Source: Shewanella putrefaciens (GTDB lineage: Bacteria > Pseudomonadota > Gammaproteobacteria > Enterobacterales > Shewanellaceae). From it: a DNA stretch of 64,000 nt. A program made the position numbers and the translations under genes. Positions 55,840-64,000 of this stretch are shown here, one piece after another. The stretch spans positions 1,798,001-1,862,000 of the forward strand of contig NZ_CP066370.1 in NCBI RefSeq assembly GCF_016406325.1. Reading direction: 5' to 3'. The first letter of the stretch is position 1. The number at the start of each line of letters is the position of its first letter. The notes below the pieces were generated by a model that saw nothing but the letters and a program-made list of their open reading frames with translations, was not told the DNA's origin and searched no databases.

Positions 55840-57366
55840 ATGCAAAACCACAGCAATCTTAATGATATCGGCGTAATTGGCCTTGGTGTTATGGGTAAAA
55901 ACCTCGCGCTAAACATCGCAGATAACCAATATCACGTCAGCGCATTTGACCTCGATCCTGTTAAAGTTAATGGTGTTATACAGCAAGAAAAACAGGAACG
56001 TGCTGGACTCGAATCTCGCATTCTTGGCTGTGCTAATCTTACCGAAATGTTAGCCAGTCTCACAAAACCCCGTATTCTTGTGCTTTCTGTTCCTGCTGGA
56101 GCCCCCGTCGATGGTGTCTGTAGTGCCTTGATTTCTGCCGGAATTGAGTCCGATGATATTGTTATCGACACAGGTAACAGTTTATGGACTGACACTGTTG
56201 AGCGTGAAGCGCGATACAAAGGCCAGTTTGTATTTTTTAGTTCTGCCGTTTCGGGCGGCGAAGTCGGTGCGCGCTTCGGCCCCTCACTTATGCCTAGCGG
56301 TGATATCGATGCATGGCATCATGTTGCGCCGATTTGGAAAGCCATTGCCGCTAAGGTTGATGCCAAAACTGGGCTACCTATCGAACGCTTCGAGCCGGGT
56401 AATCCCGTGACAGAAGGCGAGCCATGCACGACTTATATTGGTCCCGCGGGTGCTGGCCATTATGTGAAAATGGTGCACAATGGTATCGAATACGCTGATA
56501 TGCAGTTGATTTGCGAAGCGTATCAAATGCTGCATGACGGTTTAGGCATGAGCGCCTCTGAAGTGGGCGATGTGTTTGAACGCTGGAACAAAGGCAGCTT
56601 GAACAGCTACTTGATGGAGATCAGCAGCGAAGTATTAAAACAGGCCGATCCCTTAACGGGTAAACCGCTGGTGGAAATGATCTTAGATAAAGCGGGCCAA
56701 AAAGGCACGGGTTTGTGGACGGCCGTGAGCAGTTTACAAATTGGCTGTCCGGCGCCGACGATTGCTGAGGCTGTGTATGCTCGCGCCGTGAGTACCCAAA
56801 AATCCTTACGCTTGCAACTTAGCCAGAAATTAGCGGGGCCAAATCCAACAATTATTAATAATGCGCAAAAAGCGCAATTGATTGAAGCCCTTGAAAGCGC
56901 GTTATATTGTGCAAAAGTCTGTTGTTACGCCCAAGGTTTCCAGTTAATGGCGATGACGGCCCATGAGCAAAAATGGCAGTTAGACTTTGCTGAAATTGCA
57001 AAAATTTGGCGTGCGGGTTGTATTATTCGCGCGACTTTCTTGCAATCAATCACTCAAGCCTATGAAGACAAATCTGATCTTAGCAATTTGTTGATGGCGG
57101 ACAGTTTTGCGTCTGCCTTGTCTGAAAAGCAAGGCCTATGGCGTACCGCAGTCGCGACTGCGGTGATGCAAGGCATTCCAGCACCTTGTATTAGCTCGGC
57201 TCTGGCGTATTACGACAGTTACCGCTGCGAAACATTACCGGCAAACTTGCTCCAAGGTCAGCGTGACTTTTTCGGTTCCCATACATTTGAGCGTATTGAT
57301 ACCCCTGCAGGCGAGAAATATCACTTAGATTGGAGTGCCAAAGAGCGGGTTTTAATTAAAATTTAA
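55840..57366 (+). CDS. gnd: 6-phosphogluconate dehydrogenase, decarboxylating
   Basis: A 508-residue enzyme of the oxidative pentose phosphate pathway that makes ribulose 5-phosphate, CO2 and NADPH. Seen: the GLGVMGKNLALNIADN NADP-binding start, the SGGEVGARFGPSLMPSG family motif, the catalytic Lys in HYVKMVHNGIEYADMQLI, and KAGQKGTGLWTAVSSLQ. The ATG at 55840 follows GGGAAT; an upstream in-frame start at 55819 would add seven residues. No zwf or edd gene is in the window. Confidence 0.96.
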   Translation: MQNHSNLNDIGVIGLGVMGKNLALNIADNQYHVSAFDLDPVKVNGVIQQEKQERAGLESRILGCANLTEMLASLTKPRILVLSVPAGAPVDGVCSALISAGIESDDIVIDTGNSLWTDTVEREARYKGQFVFFSSAVSGGEVGARFGPSLMPSGDIDAWHHVAPIWKAIAAKVDAKTGLPIERFEPGNPVTEGEPCTTYIGPAGAGHYVKMVHNGIEYADMQLICEAYQMLHDGLGMSASEVGDVFERWNKGSLNSYLMEISSEVLKQADPLTGKPLVEMILDKAGQKGTGLWTAVSSLQIGCPAPTIAEAVYARAVSTQKSLRLQLSQKLAGPNPTIINNAQKAQLIEALESALYCAKVCCYAQGFQLMAMTAHEQKWQLDFAEIAKIWRAGCIIRATFLQSITQAYEDKSDLSNLLMADSFASALSEKQGLWRTAVATAVMQGIPAPCISSALAYYDSYRCETLPANLLQGQRDFFGSHTFERIDTPAGEKYHLDWSAKERVLIKI

Positions 57367-57400
57367 TATACATTATTGTGCTAGGTTATTAATAAATAAG

Positions 57401-57427
57401 GCTTCAATATGTTATTGGAGCTTTTTT
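57401..57427 (+). terminator. terminator after gnd
   Basis: Stem GCTTCAATA (57401-57409) / TATTGGAGC (57413-57421) with one G-U pair and a 3-base loop, then TTTTTT, 35 bases past the stop. Confidence 0.8.
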
Positions 57428-57792
57428 ATTTGCCGTTTTTTATGAATTAAATTAAAACAAATTTGTGTAATACTGTTGTCTATATTAAGTTCATTAAACT
57501 GTTCTTTATACTGTAAAATATTGGTTTAGAGCTAAATGATTAACGATTTATGTAAAGTGGGATATGTAAAGTGTAAAAAAATGTTTTTATTTTACAGTCT
57601 GCTGGTCTGTATTTTTTCATTAGTTTATATTAATTTATGTTTATGATTTTTAATAAATATTCTTTATTTTAAGTAAGCTATGTTTATTGCGTTATTGTTA
57701 TTTTTGATATTATTTTTGTTCCGAAAATAATCTCGTTAAGTTATTCAGTCTGCCATTCTATTTATATTCCTTTTCACATGCGTTTCTATTGT

Positions 57793-57845
57793 GTTAAAAG
57801 TTTGCTTCCTATTCTCCTTGCTTTTAACAAGGAGAGGTAGGGTAT
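57793..57845 (+). promoter_or_regulatory. overlapping alternative hairpins in the protease leader
   Basis: Two mutually exclusive stems share the bases 57821-57828: GTTAAAAG (57793-57800) with CTTTTAAC, and TCTCCTTG (57813-57820) with CAAGGAGA (57828-57835), the latter extendable by CCTA/TAGG. They lie about 95-150 bases before the protease start. Function unknown. Confidence 0.4.
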
Positions 57846-57939
57846 AACTAAAATAACAGAATTTAATTCGGAATAATGTCAATTAATGATTGAAACCAAA
57901 TTAAGTTACAAGAAGTAATGACAAGAAGGAATGTCTACT

Positions 57940-60063
57940 ATGCGTATGTCCATTGTTGCATTAAGCATCACGGCGGCCTTATTGGCTGGCTGTGGCAGTG
58001 ATGATAAAAAAGCCCCAGCGCCTGAGCCGAAAGTAAATACGGCACCCACAACAGCGGATATGACTGTTGATGTGTCGCAGTCGATGCTTTTTTCTGGAAA
58101 ACTTGAGGCGACAGATGCCGAAGGTGGTTTGACTTTTTCTTTAGTGGATCCTGCTGATCTTAAGCTAGGTACTTTTACGCTAGTGAATAAAAACACGGGG
58201 GAGTTTACCTATGCTTCCGATGCGAGCGAAGGGACTGAGGTCGTTAGATTTAAAGTGTCTGATGGTCAGTTACAGGCAGAAGCTAATTTGACCATCAACA
58301 TTAAACATGGTGATCCGCTGTTTAGTTATCAATGGCATTTAAAAAACACTGGACAGAATGCCTTTGCCGCCAACCGCGGTGTTGCTGGTGAAGATATGAA
58401 TGTAAGTGGTGCGATTTCTGCCCAAGCGATGGGACAAGGCGTGATCGTCGCAGTGGTGGATGATGGCTTAGAAATTGCGCATCCAGATTTGATGAACAAC
58501 ACTGTGAATGGTGGTTCATATAATTTAATTACGGGTACTGTTGACCCAACACCTTTCTCTGGCGAAGCCGCCCATGGTACTTCAGTGGGTGGGATTATTG
58601 CGGCCGAAGGCTGGAATGGTATCGGTGGTCGCGGTGTAGCACCTAAGGCAAAATTGATAGGCTTCAACTTTCTAGATCAAGATCCAACGGGTAAAGTGGC
58701 GAACGTACAAACATTTGAAAACTTTGCCAAATCCCATGGTGCGAGTGCCTATAGTGATAGCGCCCGCGTCTTTAACCAAAGTTATGGCTACAGCGTGCCA
58801 TTCCCCCATAGTTTTGATGAGGATGAAACTGAGGTTTATCAAGATATTGCGACCCAAAGCTTCGATGGTAAAGGCAGTATTTTTGTAAAGTCGGCAGGTA
58901 ACGGTTATCAGTATTATCGTTTCCGTACTTTCTGGTTACCGGGGGATTACTTCACCGCTACGGCAGATAAACCTGCTAACTATGGTTTACCATTCCACAA
59001 CTCTAACATGTCGACTGACAATGCTAACGTCTATAACTTAGTGGTGAGTGCAATTAATGCTAAGGGTAAACTCTCTAGCTACTCATCCGTTGGGTCAAAT
59101 ATTTTCGTGACTGCACCTGGTGGTGAGTATGGAGATGATGATCCGGCAATTGTGACGACGGATCGTATGGGTTGTGAAAATGGTTATGCAATTGCAGAAG
59201 ATAGACCAAGCACGCCATTCCACGGTGGTTTACATCCATTAAACCCGAATTGTGATTACAACTCGACAATGAACGGAACCTCCTCTGCGGCACCAAATGC
59301 TTCAGGTGCTGTGGCGGTCATTATGAGTGCTAACCCTGATTTAACTTGGCGCGATGTGCGTTATATTTTGGCGAAGACATCAACCAAAGTAGATGCAGAT
59401 ATTGCCGCAAAAAAAGTGACTATTGGTGAGGGTGAAGGCGCGCCCGAATATGTAGCGATTCCAGCTTGGCAACAAAACGCGGCAGGATTTTCGTTCCATA
59501 ACCTCTACGGTTTTGGCCGCGTGAATGTGAGTGAGGCCGTCAAACTGGCTAAATCCTATGCCCAAGATTTGGGTGACTATGTGGTGACTGAGTGGCAAGC
59601 AAGCCCAGCCTTGACGAAAGCGATTCCCGATGCCGATATCAATGGTGTTATAGATACTCAGGTGGTTGAAGAAAATTTAATTGTCGAAGCGGTGCAAATT
59701 GAGCTAACAGCCGATCACCTGCGTCTACCGGATTTAGCGGTCGAACTGATTTCGCCAGCAGGAACTAAGAGTGTGTTGATGACACCCTACAACGGTTTCG
59801 TTTACCAAGGTGTGATGGATAAGAATGATCCGGATGATCTTGTCAAAGGCTACGATGCAACACCTATGTTATCGAATGCGTTTTATGGCGAATCATCAAA
59901 GGGTGAATGGACAATCAAACTGATCGATGTGAATAGTGGTGATTACTCCTTTATTAAGTTTGATAAAGGTAGTACACCAATTGCAATCCCGAACGAAGCT
60001 GATGGCAAGCTAAAAGGTTGGTCAATTCGTTTCCATGGTCATGCTGCCAAATCTGCATCTTAA
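57940..60063 (+). CDS. subtilisin-like (S8, kexin-type) serine protease lipoprotein with P domain
   Basis: A protein of 707 residues. In order (numbering from 57931): signal peptide with lipobox LLAGC (Cys21), a cadherin-like beta domain about 35-125, an S8 catalytic domain about 130-545, and a proprotein-convertase P domain about 580-705. The catalytic residues are Asp177 (AVVDDGLEIAHPDL), His215 (EAAHGTSVGG), Asn324 (SAGNG) and Ser451 (NGTSSAAP). The VDDGL form and P domain are kexin-like. There is no N-terminal I9-type propeptide. The ATG at 57940 is chosen over 57931 because GAAGGA touches the latter. Followed 10 bases later by a partner gene. Confidence 0.92.
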   Translation: MRMSIVALSITAALLAGCGSDDKKAPAPEPKVNTAPTTADMTVDVSQSMLFSGKLEATDAEGGLTFSLVDPADLKLGTFTLVNKNTGEFTYASDASEGTEVVRFKVSDGQLQAEANLTINIKHGDPLFSYQWHLKNTGQNAFAANRGVAGEDMNVSGAISAQAMGQGVIVAVVDDGLEIAHPDLMNNTVNGGSYNLITGTVDPTPFSGEAAHGTSVGGIIAAEGWNGIGGRGVAPKAKLIGFNFLDQDPTGKVANVQTFENFAKSHGASAYSDSARVFNQSYGYSVPFPHSFDEDETEVYQDIATQSFDGKGSIFVKSAGNGYQYYRFRTFWLPGDYFTATADKPANYGLPFHNSNMSTDNANVYNLVVSAINAKGKLSSYSSVGSNIFVTAPGGEYGDDDPAIVTTDRMGCENGYAIAEDRPSTPFHGGLHPLNPNCDYNSTMNGTSSAAPNASGAVAVIMSANPDLTWRDVRYILAKTSTKVDADIAAKKVTIGEGEGAPEYVAIPAWQQNAAGFSFHNLYGFGRVNVSEAVKLAKSYAQDLGDYVVTEWQASPALTKAIPDADINGVIDTQVVEENLIVEAVQIELTADHLRLPDLAVELISPAGTKSVLMTPYNGFVYQGVMDKNDPDDLVKGYDATPMLSNAFYGESSKGEWTIKLIDVNSGDYSFIKFDKGSTPIAIPNEADGKLKGWSIRFHGHAAKSAS

Positions 60064-60073
60064 GGAGTAATCA

Positions 60074-60532
60074 ATGAAAGCGTTAAATTTATCATTAGTG
60101 GCTGTTGCTCTTTCTCTGTCCGCACAAGCAATGGCACATAACAAAGTGGATTTCACAGAACCTCAAGCTGAGTCTAAAGAAATGAGCCGCGGCGAGTTTT
60201 TGGGCACAGATATTCAGTATTACGTCAAAACAGAGACTGGTATTAAACAGGCTAAGCAATTGGTTAAAGGCCAAAAAGTCGTGACTCAGTCAGGTACACC
60301 TTTCGCTGAAATGACGGGTAAGTTAGTGGTTAAATTAAAGCCTGGTGTCTCTGCGACCGACTTTGCTAAAGCCCATGGCCTGAGAGTTGATTGGCAAAAT
60401 AACAATAACTTACTGCTGCTTGCCGCCAAAGAAGGCACAGACCTTATTGGTCTTATTCAAGCGGTTAAAGCCTCTCCAGAGGTTGAGCGTGCCAAGTTAG
60501 ACCGTGCACTCGCCAAGCAAGAAATCCAATAA
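60074..60532 (+). CDS. secreted partner protein, likely chaperone/inhibitor of the adjacent subtilase (ORF2-like)
   Basis: A 152-residue protein with a signal peptide (LSLVAVALSLSAQAMA). The second half (GKLVVKLKPGVSATDFAKAHGL, in part, then NNLLLLAAKEGTDLIGLIQAVKASPEVERAKLD) has the beta-alpha-beta pattern of subtilase propeptides. In Aeromonas sobria the kexin-like protease ASP is matured by a small protein, ORF2, encoded just downstream. The length and position here agree with that. AAGGAG precedes the ATG. Role as chaperone and inhibitor is inferred. Confidence 0.78.
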   Translation: MKALNLSLVAVALSLSAQAMAHNKVDFTEPQAESKEMSRGEFLGTDIQYYVKTETGIKQAKQLVKGQKVVTQSGTPFAEMTGKLVVKLKPGVSATDFAKAHGLRVDWQNNNNLLLLAAKEGTDLIGLIQAVKASPEVERAKLDRALAKQEIQ

Positions 60533-60558
60533 GCAAGGTGGTGACAAAAAATGGAATT

Positions 60559-60580
60559 AAGGGGCCGAAAGGCCCTTTTA
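60559..60580 (+). terminator. terminator after the protease partner gene
   Basis: An 8-base stem (AAGGGGCC with GGCCCTTT, one G-U pair) capped by a GAAA tetraloop and followed by Ts, 26 bases past the stop. Confidence 0.9.
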
Positions 60581-60690
60581 CTATTGTTTAACATAGCGTG
60601 AGGTGACTTATTAATTAGATTCGTTTTGCTATAGGTAGATCTTAAACACTGAATCAATGGTGTGAAAAGCGAGGCTTGCATTGTTAATTT

Positions 60691-61587
60691 TTACATCAGT
60701 TTTGTGGCTAGTTGCGCTAAATTATCCCAGAGTGCTTGTGCCACGGGCCCTAAAGGTGAGTGGGGTTTTCGCATCACATAGTAATCGAGTTGAATATTAT
60801 TTTGTCTTTCACGCAGATCCAGTGCAATCAATGCGCCCTGTTTGAGTGAATCTTCAATCATATAGTGCGGCAGCTTGCCCCAGCCCATACCACTTTGAAT
60901 AAGCATTTTCTTGGTATAAAAATCATTAACATACCAACGTCGTTGCCCCGCCTGTACCCCAAATTCAATATTGACTGTTCCCGTCCCTGTATCTTGGATC
61001 ACGATTTGGTATTCGTTCACTAACTCCCGTACATGGCTTAGGTTGGGATAACGGCTGAGTAAGCGCGGTGCGGCAACATCGAGAAGGCTACCTGAAAATA
61101 AATAGGCTAATTCTAAATGGCTCGAACGTATGGGTTCAATTCCGCCCGCAGAGATGATGATTTCAGCTTTATCTTGATTTAGCGCTTCGAGTGCACCAGT
61201 TAAAAACTCTTGTTTGAGAATAATTTGGGTATAAGGAAACTCATTTTGAGTCAGCTCTAAAATCGGCAAAATTCGAGCGAGATTAAAGGAGGCTTCAAAA
61301 GCTAAGGTGATGCTTGCTTCGTTACCTTTGGCTAAATGCTTCGCTACTTGCTTCATTTCTTGCGCTTCATTCAGTACCCGCAGGGTATGTTGCAGCAGTT
61401 TTCGACCTTGTTCTGTGATGGCGAGTCGATAACCTTCGCGATTAAACAGGATAAGATCGAGTTGGGATTCTAACTGTTTGATACTTTGGCTAATGGCGGG
61501 TTGGGTTTTATGTAGCTTGTCACTGGCAGCTTTGAGTGAGCCTGCCTCAGCTACGGTTTTAAACATCAGCAGTTGGTCTAAGGTCAC
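60691..61587 (-). CDS. LysR-family transcriptional regulator
   Basis: A 298-residue LysR regulator. The winged helix reads LDQLLMFKTVAEAGSLKAASDKLHKTQPAISQSIKQLE in order; the effector domain follows. It is divergent from the LigB-type dioxygenase gene, which is the most likely target. Start is taken as the GTG at 61587 (VTLDQLL); a longer frame to 61602 is possible and neither has a strong site. Effector unknown. Confidence 0.85.
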   Translation of the reverse strand: MTLDQLLMFKTVAEAGSLKAASDKLHKTQPAISQSIKQLESQLDLILFNREGYRLAITEQGRKLLQHTLRVLNEAQEMKQVAKHLAKGNEASITLAFEASFNLARILPILELTQNEFPYTQIILKQEFLTGALEALNQDKAEIIISAGGIEPIRSSHLELAYLFSGSLLDVAAPRLLSRYPNLSHVRELVNEYQIVIQDTGTGTVNIEFGVQAGQRRWYVNDFYTKKMLIQSGMGWGKLPHYMIEDSLKQGALIALDLRERQNNIQLDYYVMRKPHSPLGPVAQALWDNLAQLATKLM

Positions 61588-61929
61588 AAGTATTACTCGC
61601 AAGTTATAAACTATTAGTTTATGAGATATTAGATTTTATTCCATATTTATTTATCTTTTATCGGCTCATAATCGATTCCATTCTTGCTCGTTGTTGTGCA
61701 TTTATGTCCCAGACTGACGGCAAATATCAGGTTTAATGGGGTGTGTGCGATGCGATTATTCAACTCGATGAAATTGTGGAGCGTTTAGTGCGATTTCAGC
61801 GGCAGTTGGTGCTGAATCGCTTCGCATTTTAAGCGTGCATTGAAGTGTTATGTAGAACAGTGAGTTAAGCGAAAAATGCTGAGTTTAAAGCCAGTAGTAC
61901 AGATATAAGTTAATCAACACGAGAGGGTT
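61588..61929. other. LysR/dioxygenase divergent gap with a possible gene remnant
   Basis: A 342-base gap. An open frame at 61743-61832 (29 codons, VCDAIIQLDEIVERLVRFQ...) has protein-like composition but no start signal, so it may be a remnant or chance. The regulatory sites of the two divergent genes should lie on either side. Confidence 0.35.
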
Positions 61930-62745
61930 ATGATGCAAGTTAACGCGAGTCGTATGCCTGTGCTATTTGTGCCCCACGGTGGTGGCCCTATGCCTTTGCT
62001 CAATGATGTTAATCATAGGGAGTTGCGTACATTTTTAACTTCAGTAACAGCGCCAATGCCCACTCCGAAGGCGATTGTGTTGATCACTGCCCATTGGGAA
62101 GAATCTGTGGTGACTTTGTCGAGTAGCCCAAAGCCAAGTATTTTGTATGACTACTATGGATTTCCACCTGAGGCTTATCAGCTGACATATCCTGCACCCG
62201 GTGAGCCAGAATTAGCCGAACAGATTGCGAATATGCTAGCAGATAAGGGCATCGCCGCCCGCTTAGATAGCGAACGCGCATTTGATCACGGTACCTTTGT
62301 ACCACTTAAGTTGATGTATCCTGAAGCGAATATTCCCGTGGTGCAGATGTCGTTAGTCCACAGCCTCGATCCTAAAATCCATATAGCGATTGGGGAGGCT
62401 TTAGCGCCGCTGCGGGACCAAGGGGTGTTGATCGTGGGCTCAGGGATGTCGTTTCACAATATGCGGGCGTTTTTTTCAAGCGATCCCACGGTCCAAAGCC
62501 GCAGCGCAGAGTTTGACTATTGGCTGACGCAAACTTTAACGGCAAGTGTTAGTTCTGCCGAGGTAAAAATAGCGTTAACTCATTGGCAATCAGCCCCTGA
62601 AGCGCGTTTTAGTCATCCGCGGGAAGAACATTTATTACCGCTACATGTGTGTTTTGGTGCAGGCCATCATGGTTCATCCCATGCCGAACGTAACTTTAAT
62701 GGTATTTTGTTAAACACGCTGATCTCTGGTTATATCTGGCAATAA
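61930..62745 (+). CDS. class III extradiol ring-cleavage dioxygenase (LigB/DODA type)
   Basis: A 271-residue protein of the LigB superfamily, closest in look to the 4,5-DOPA dioxygenase / YgiD group. Seen: PVLFVPHGGGPMPL, the ITAHWEESVVTLSSSPKPSILYDYYGFP stretch in parts, YPAPGEPELAEQI, DHGTFVPLKLMYPEANIPVVQMSL and GSGMSFHNMRAFF, which supply the His ligands of the Fe/Zn site. The natural substrate is not known. GAGGG precedes the ATG. Regulated perhaps by the divergent LysR protein. Confidence 0.9.
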   Translation: MMQVNASRMPVLFVPHGGGPMPLLNDVNHRELRTFLTSVTAPMPTPKAIVLITAHWEESVVTLSSSPKPSILYDYYGFPPEAYQLTYPAPGEPELAEQIANMLADKGIAARLDSERAFDHGTFVPLKLMYPEANIPVVQMSLVHSLDPKIHIAIGEALAPLRDQGVLIVGSGMSFHNMRAFFSSDPTVQSRSAEFDYWLTQTLTASVSSAEVKIALTHWQSAPEARFSHPREEHLLPLHVCFGAGHHGSSHAERNFNGILLNTLISGYIWQ

Positions 62746-62804
62746 ATGGGGGGGGATTTCCCTCGTCGATATTAAGCCAAATTGAAGTCGTGCTGCGGCC
62801 AATA

Positions 62805-62841
62805 AAAAAGGTTCGTATCTATCGAAGATATGAACCTTTTT
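62805..62841. terminator. bidirectional terminator between the dioxygenase gene and menA
   Basis: A 16-base stem with one G-U pair (62805-62820 with 62826-62841), a 5-base loop, and T/A tracts on both sides, between convergent genes. Confidence 0.93.
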
Positions 62842-62889
62842 ATATTCAGCATTGAGCTGTGGTGTAGCATTAGCTTAGCGGATTTACTC

Positions 62890-63765
62890 TTATGCGGTAA
62901 ACACTAAACCCACGCTAAACAAGGTACTGAAAATCATGGTTAACTTAGCTGTGCGGCCGAGTAACGGATTTAAGGCTTCACCAGAAACGGCATAAAAATC
63001 GCTACTGAGTTTGCGGGCAATAAGCAGAGATAATCCCGCAAGTAGCACTGGTAAGCCGGGTAAAATACCGAATAAAAAGCCAGCGATGACTAAGCCAAAG
63101 GGCAAATAGATTAAGGCTTGATAAAGCACTTTTGCCTGAGCTTCGCCAATACGTACCGCTAGAGTATGTTTGCCCGCTTGGGTGTCGGTACGGATGTCGC
63201 GAGTGTTATTCACCAACATAATCGCAGCGTTAAATAAGCCAATCGCACAGCCTAATAACCACGCATTAATAGTCGTATCGCCCGCCTGCAGATAATAACT
63301 GCCCACCACTGCCACTAAGCCAAAAAAGACAAATGCCGCTACTTCACCGAGCCCATGGGAGGCGAGGGGATAGGGGCCACCGCTGTAGCCAAGAGCACCT
63401 AAAATAGCGGCTGCGGCGAGAATGGCGATGGGCCAGCCTCCGTGCCAAATCAGATACGAACCGACAGCGAGAGCAAGGATAAGACACAATATCATGGCAT
63501 TACGCACACTATTTGCGGGGATCATACCACTTTGGGTAACGCGAATGGGGCCAATACGTTCAGCAGTATCGATACCATTTTTAAAATCAAAGTAGTCGTT
63601 AGCAAGGTTAACGGCAACCTGCAACAATATGGCGCAGAGCATGGAGGTTGCAGCAATTAACCAGCTAAAACTGTTAAGGTGTAAGGCAAGTATATTACCA
63701 ATTAATAATGGCCCTATTGCCGCAGGAAGCGTGCGCGGTCTTATGGCTAAAATCCAAGGATTCAT
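62890..63765 (-). CDS. menA: 1,4-dihydroxy-2-naphthoate polyprenyltransferase
   Basis: A 291-residue inner-membrane prenyltransferase of the UbiA family that makes demethylmenaquinone. It has about nine membrane segments. The Asp-rich site reads NLANDYFDFKNGIDTAERIGP, and the second is NNTRDIRTDTQAGKHTLAVRIG. The N-terminus (WILAIRPRTLPAAIGPLLIGN) is typical of MenA. Menaquinone is central for anaerobic respiration in Shewanella. Upstream (63766-64000) I see no further gene. Confidence 0.95.
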   Translation of the reverse strand: MNPWILAIRPRTLPAAIGPLLIGNILALHLNSFSWLIAATSMLCAILLQVAVNLANDYFDFKNGIDTAERIGPIRVTQSGMIPANSVRNAMILCLILALAVGSYLIWHGGWPIAILAAAAILGALGYSGGPYPLASHGLGEVAAFVFFGLVAVVGSYYLQAGDTTINAWLLGCAIGLFNAAIMLVNNTRDIRTDTQAGKHTLAVRIGEAQAKVLYQALIYLPFGLVIAGFLFGILPGLPVLLAGLSLLIARKLSSDFYAVSGEALNPLLGRTAKLTMIFSTLFSVGLVFTA

Positions 63766-64000
63766 GGCGTCCAGTCGTTATCTCGAAAATGAAATCGATA
63801 TTTAATTAGGAGTAGCATAACAATATTTTGCTCGAAAGTGAGCACTATCTAATAAACGCATTTAACAGAGTTTGAATTGGCGCACATATGTTGACTTATA
63901 TGGAATGATATTTGTCGCCAAGCTCAAAGAAAATCATAAAAGTCTGTGTTGTTATAGCACAAGGGTTAAATAAGCATTTACCTAAGATTTTATTAATTTA
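63766..64000. other. non-coding right edge of the window
   Basis: No gene, terminator or repeat is recognised here. It probably contains the menA promoter and the upstream flank of the next gene. Confidence 0.4.

Larger units (their letters stand above)
57367..57939 (+). other. 573-base AT-rich leader of the subtilase gene
   Basis: No gene seen. After the gnd terminator the region is strongly AT-rich (many T runs, few GC steps) for about 350 bases, in contrast with the flanking genes. A structured segment follows at 57793-57845. This may be a long promoter/leader for the protease gene or sequence acquired with it. Confidence 0.5.

Noticed and set aside
1..64000. Mobile elements, CRISPR arrays, tRNA or rRNA genes
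   Set aside because: No transposase or integrase frame, no regularly spaced repeat array and no tRNA or rRNA sequence was recognised by reading; a tRNAscan and IS search would be decisive.

Overview
The window looks like a chromosomal segment of a Shewanella species (Gammaproteobacteria, Alteromonadales). The basis is gene content and order: fadR divergent from nhaB-dsbB, the ycgB-yeaH-yeaG stress operon, sodB/grxD, dapA-bamC, gcvR-bcp, a leucine catabolism operon led by a MerR regulator (LiuR), a long-form gnd, and menA for menaquinone. This assignment rests on recalled gene order, not on a database search. No rRNA, tRNA, CRISPR array, insertion sequence or prophage was seen, so this is mostly core genome.

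Layout. 1-9.2 kb: the 3' end of a LysR regulator, a TIGR00266/AIM24 protein, a flippase-like membrane protein, small proteins, an EVE-domain protein, an acyl-CoA synthetase, and a large Cache-HAMP-PAS sensor with a degenerate kinase module. 9.3-12.6 kb: dsbB, nhaB and divergent fadR. 12.7-17.5 kb: spoVR/ycgB, yeaH and prkA/yeaG. 17.7-22.4 kb: sodB, grxD, a uracil/xanthine permease, a DUF2066 protein and hda. 22.4-28.6 kb: a predicted zinc-metallopeptidase lipoprotein, DUF2069, arsC, bepA, a tusA-like gene broken by an in-frame TGA, and perM. 28.6-38.3 kb: argP/argO, bcp, gcvR, dapA-bamC and an RND efflux pair. 38.4-43.3 kb: an acetyltransferase, a sugar dehydrogenase, a TauE exporter, a DJ-1 protein and unrecognised genes.

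43.9-52.8 kb, minus strand: the liuR-liuABCDE operon followed by a two-subunit CoA transferase. Together these should convert isovaleryl-CoA to acetyl-CoA and acetoacetate and then activate the acetoacetate. A near-palindromic LiuR box lies upstream of liuR. A PrpE/AcsA-type acyl-CoA synthetase is divergent from it. 55-57 kb: a guanidine-II (mini-ykkC) riboswitch controlling a SugE/Gdx guanidinium exporter, then gnd. 57.4-60.5 kb: an AT-rich leader, then a kexin-like subtilase lipoprotein with a small secreted partner gene 10 bases downstream. This arrangement recalls the Aeromonas ASP protease and its ORF2 chaperone. 60.7-63.8 kb: a LysR regulator divergent from a LigB-type dioxygenase, then menA.

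The points most worth following up are the protease-partner pair, the riboswitch, the nonsense-broken tusA homologue, the degenerate sensor kinase, the HExxH lipoprotein, and an unrecognised gene pair at 42.3-43.3 kb.
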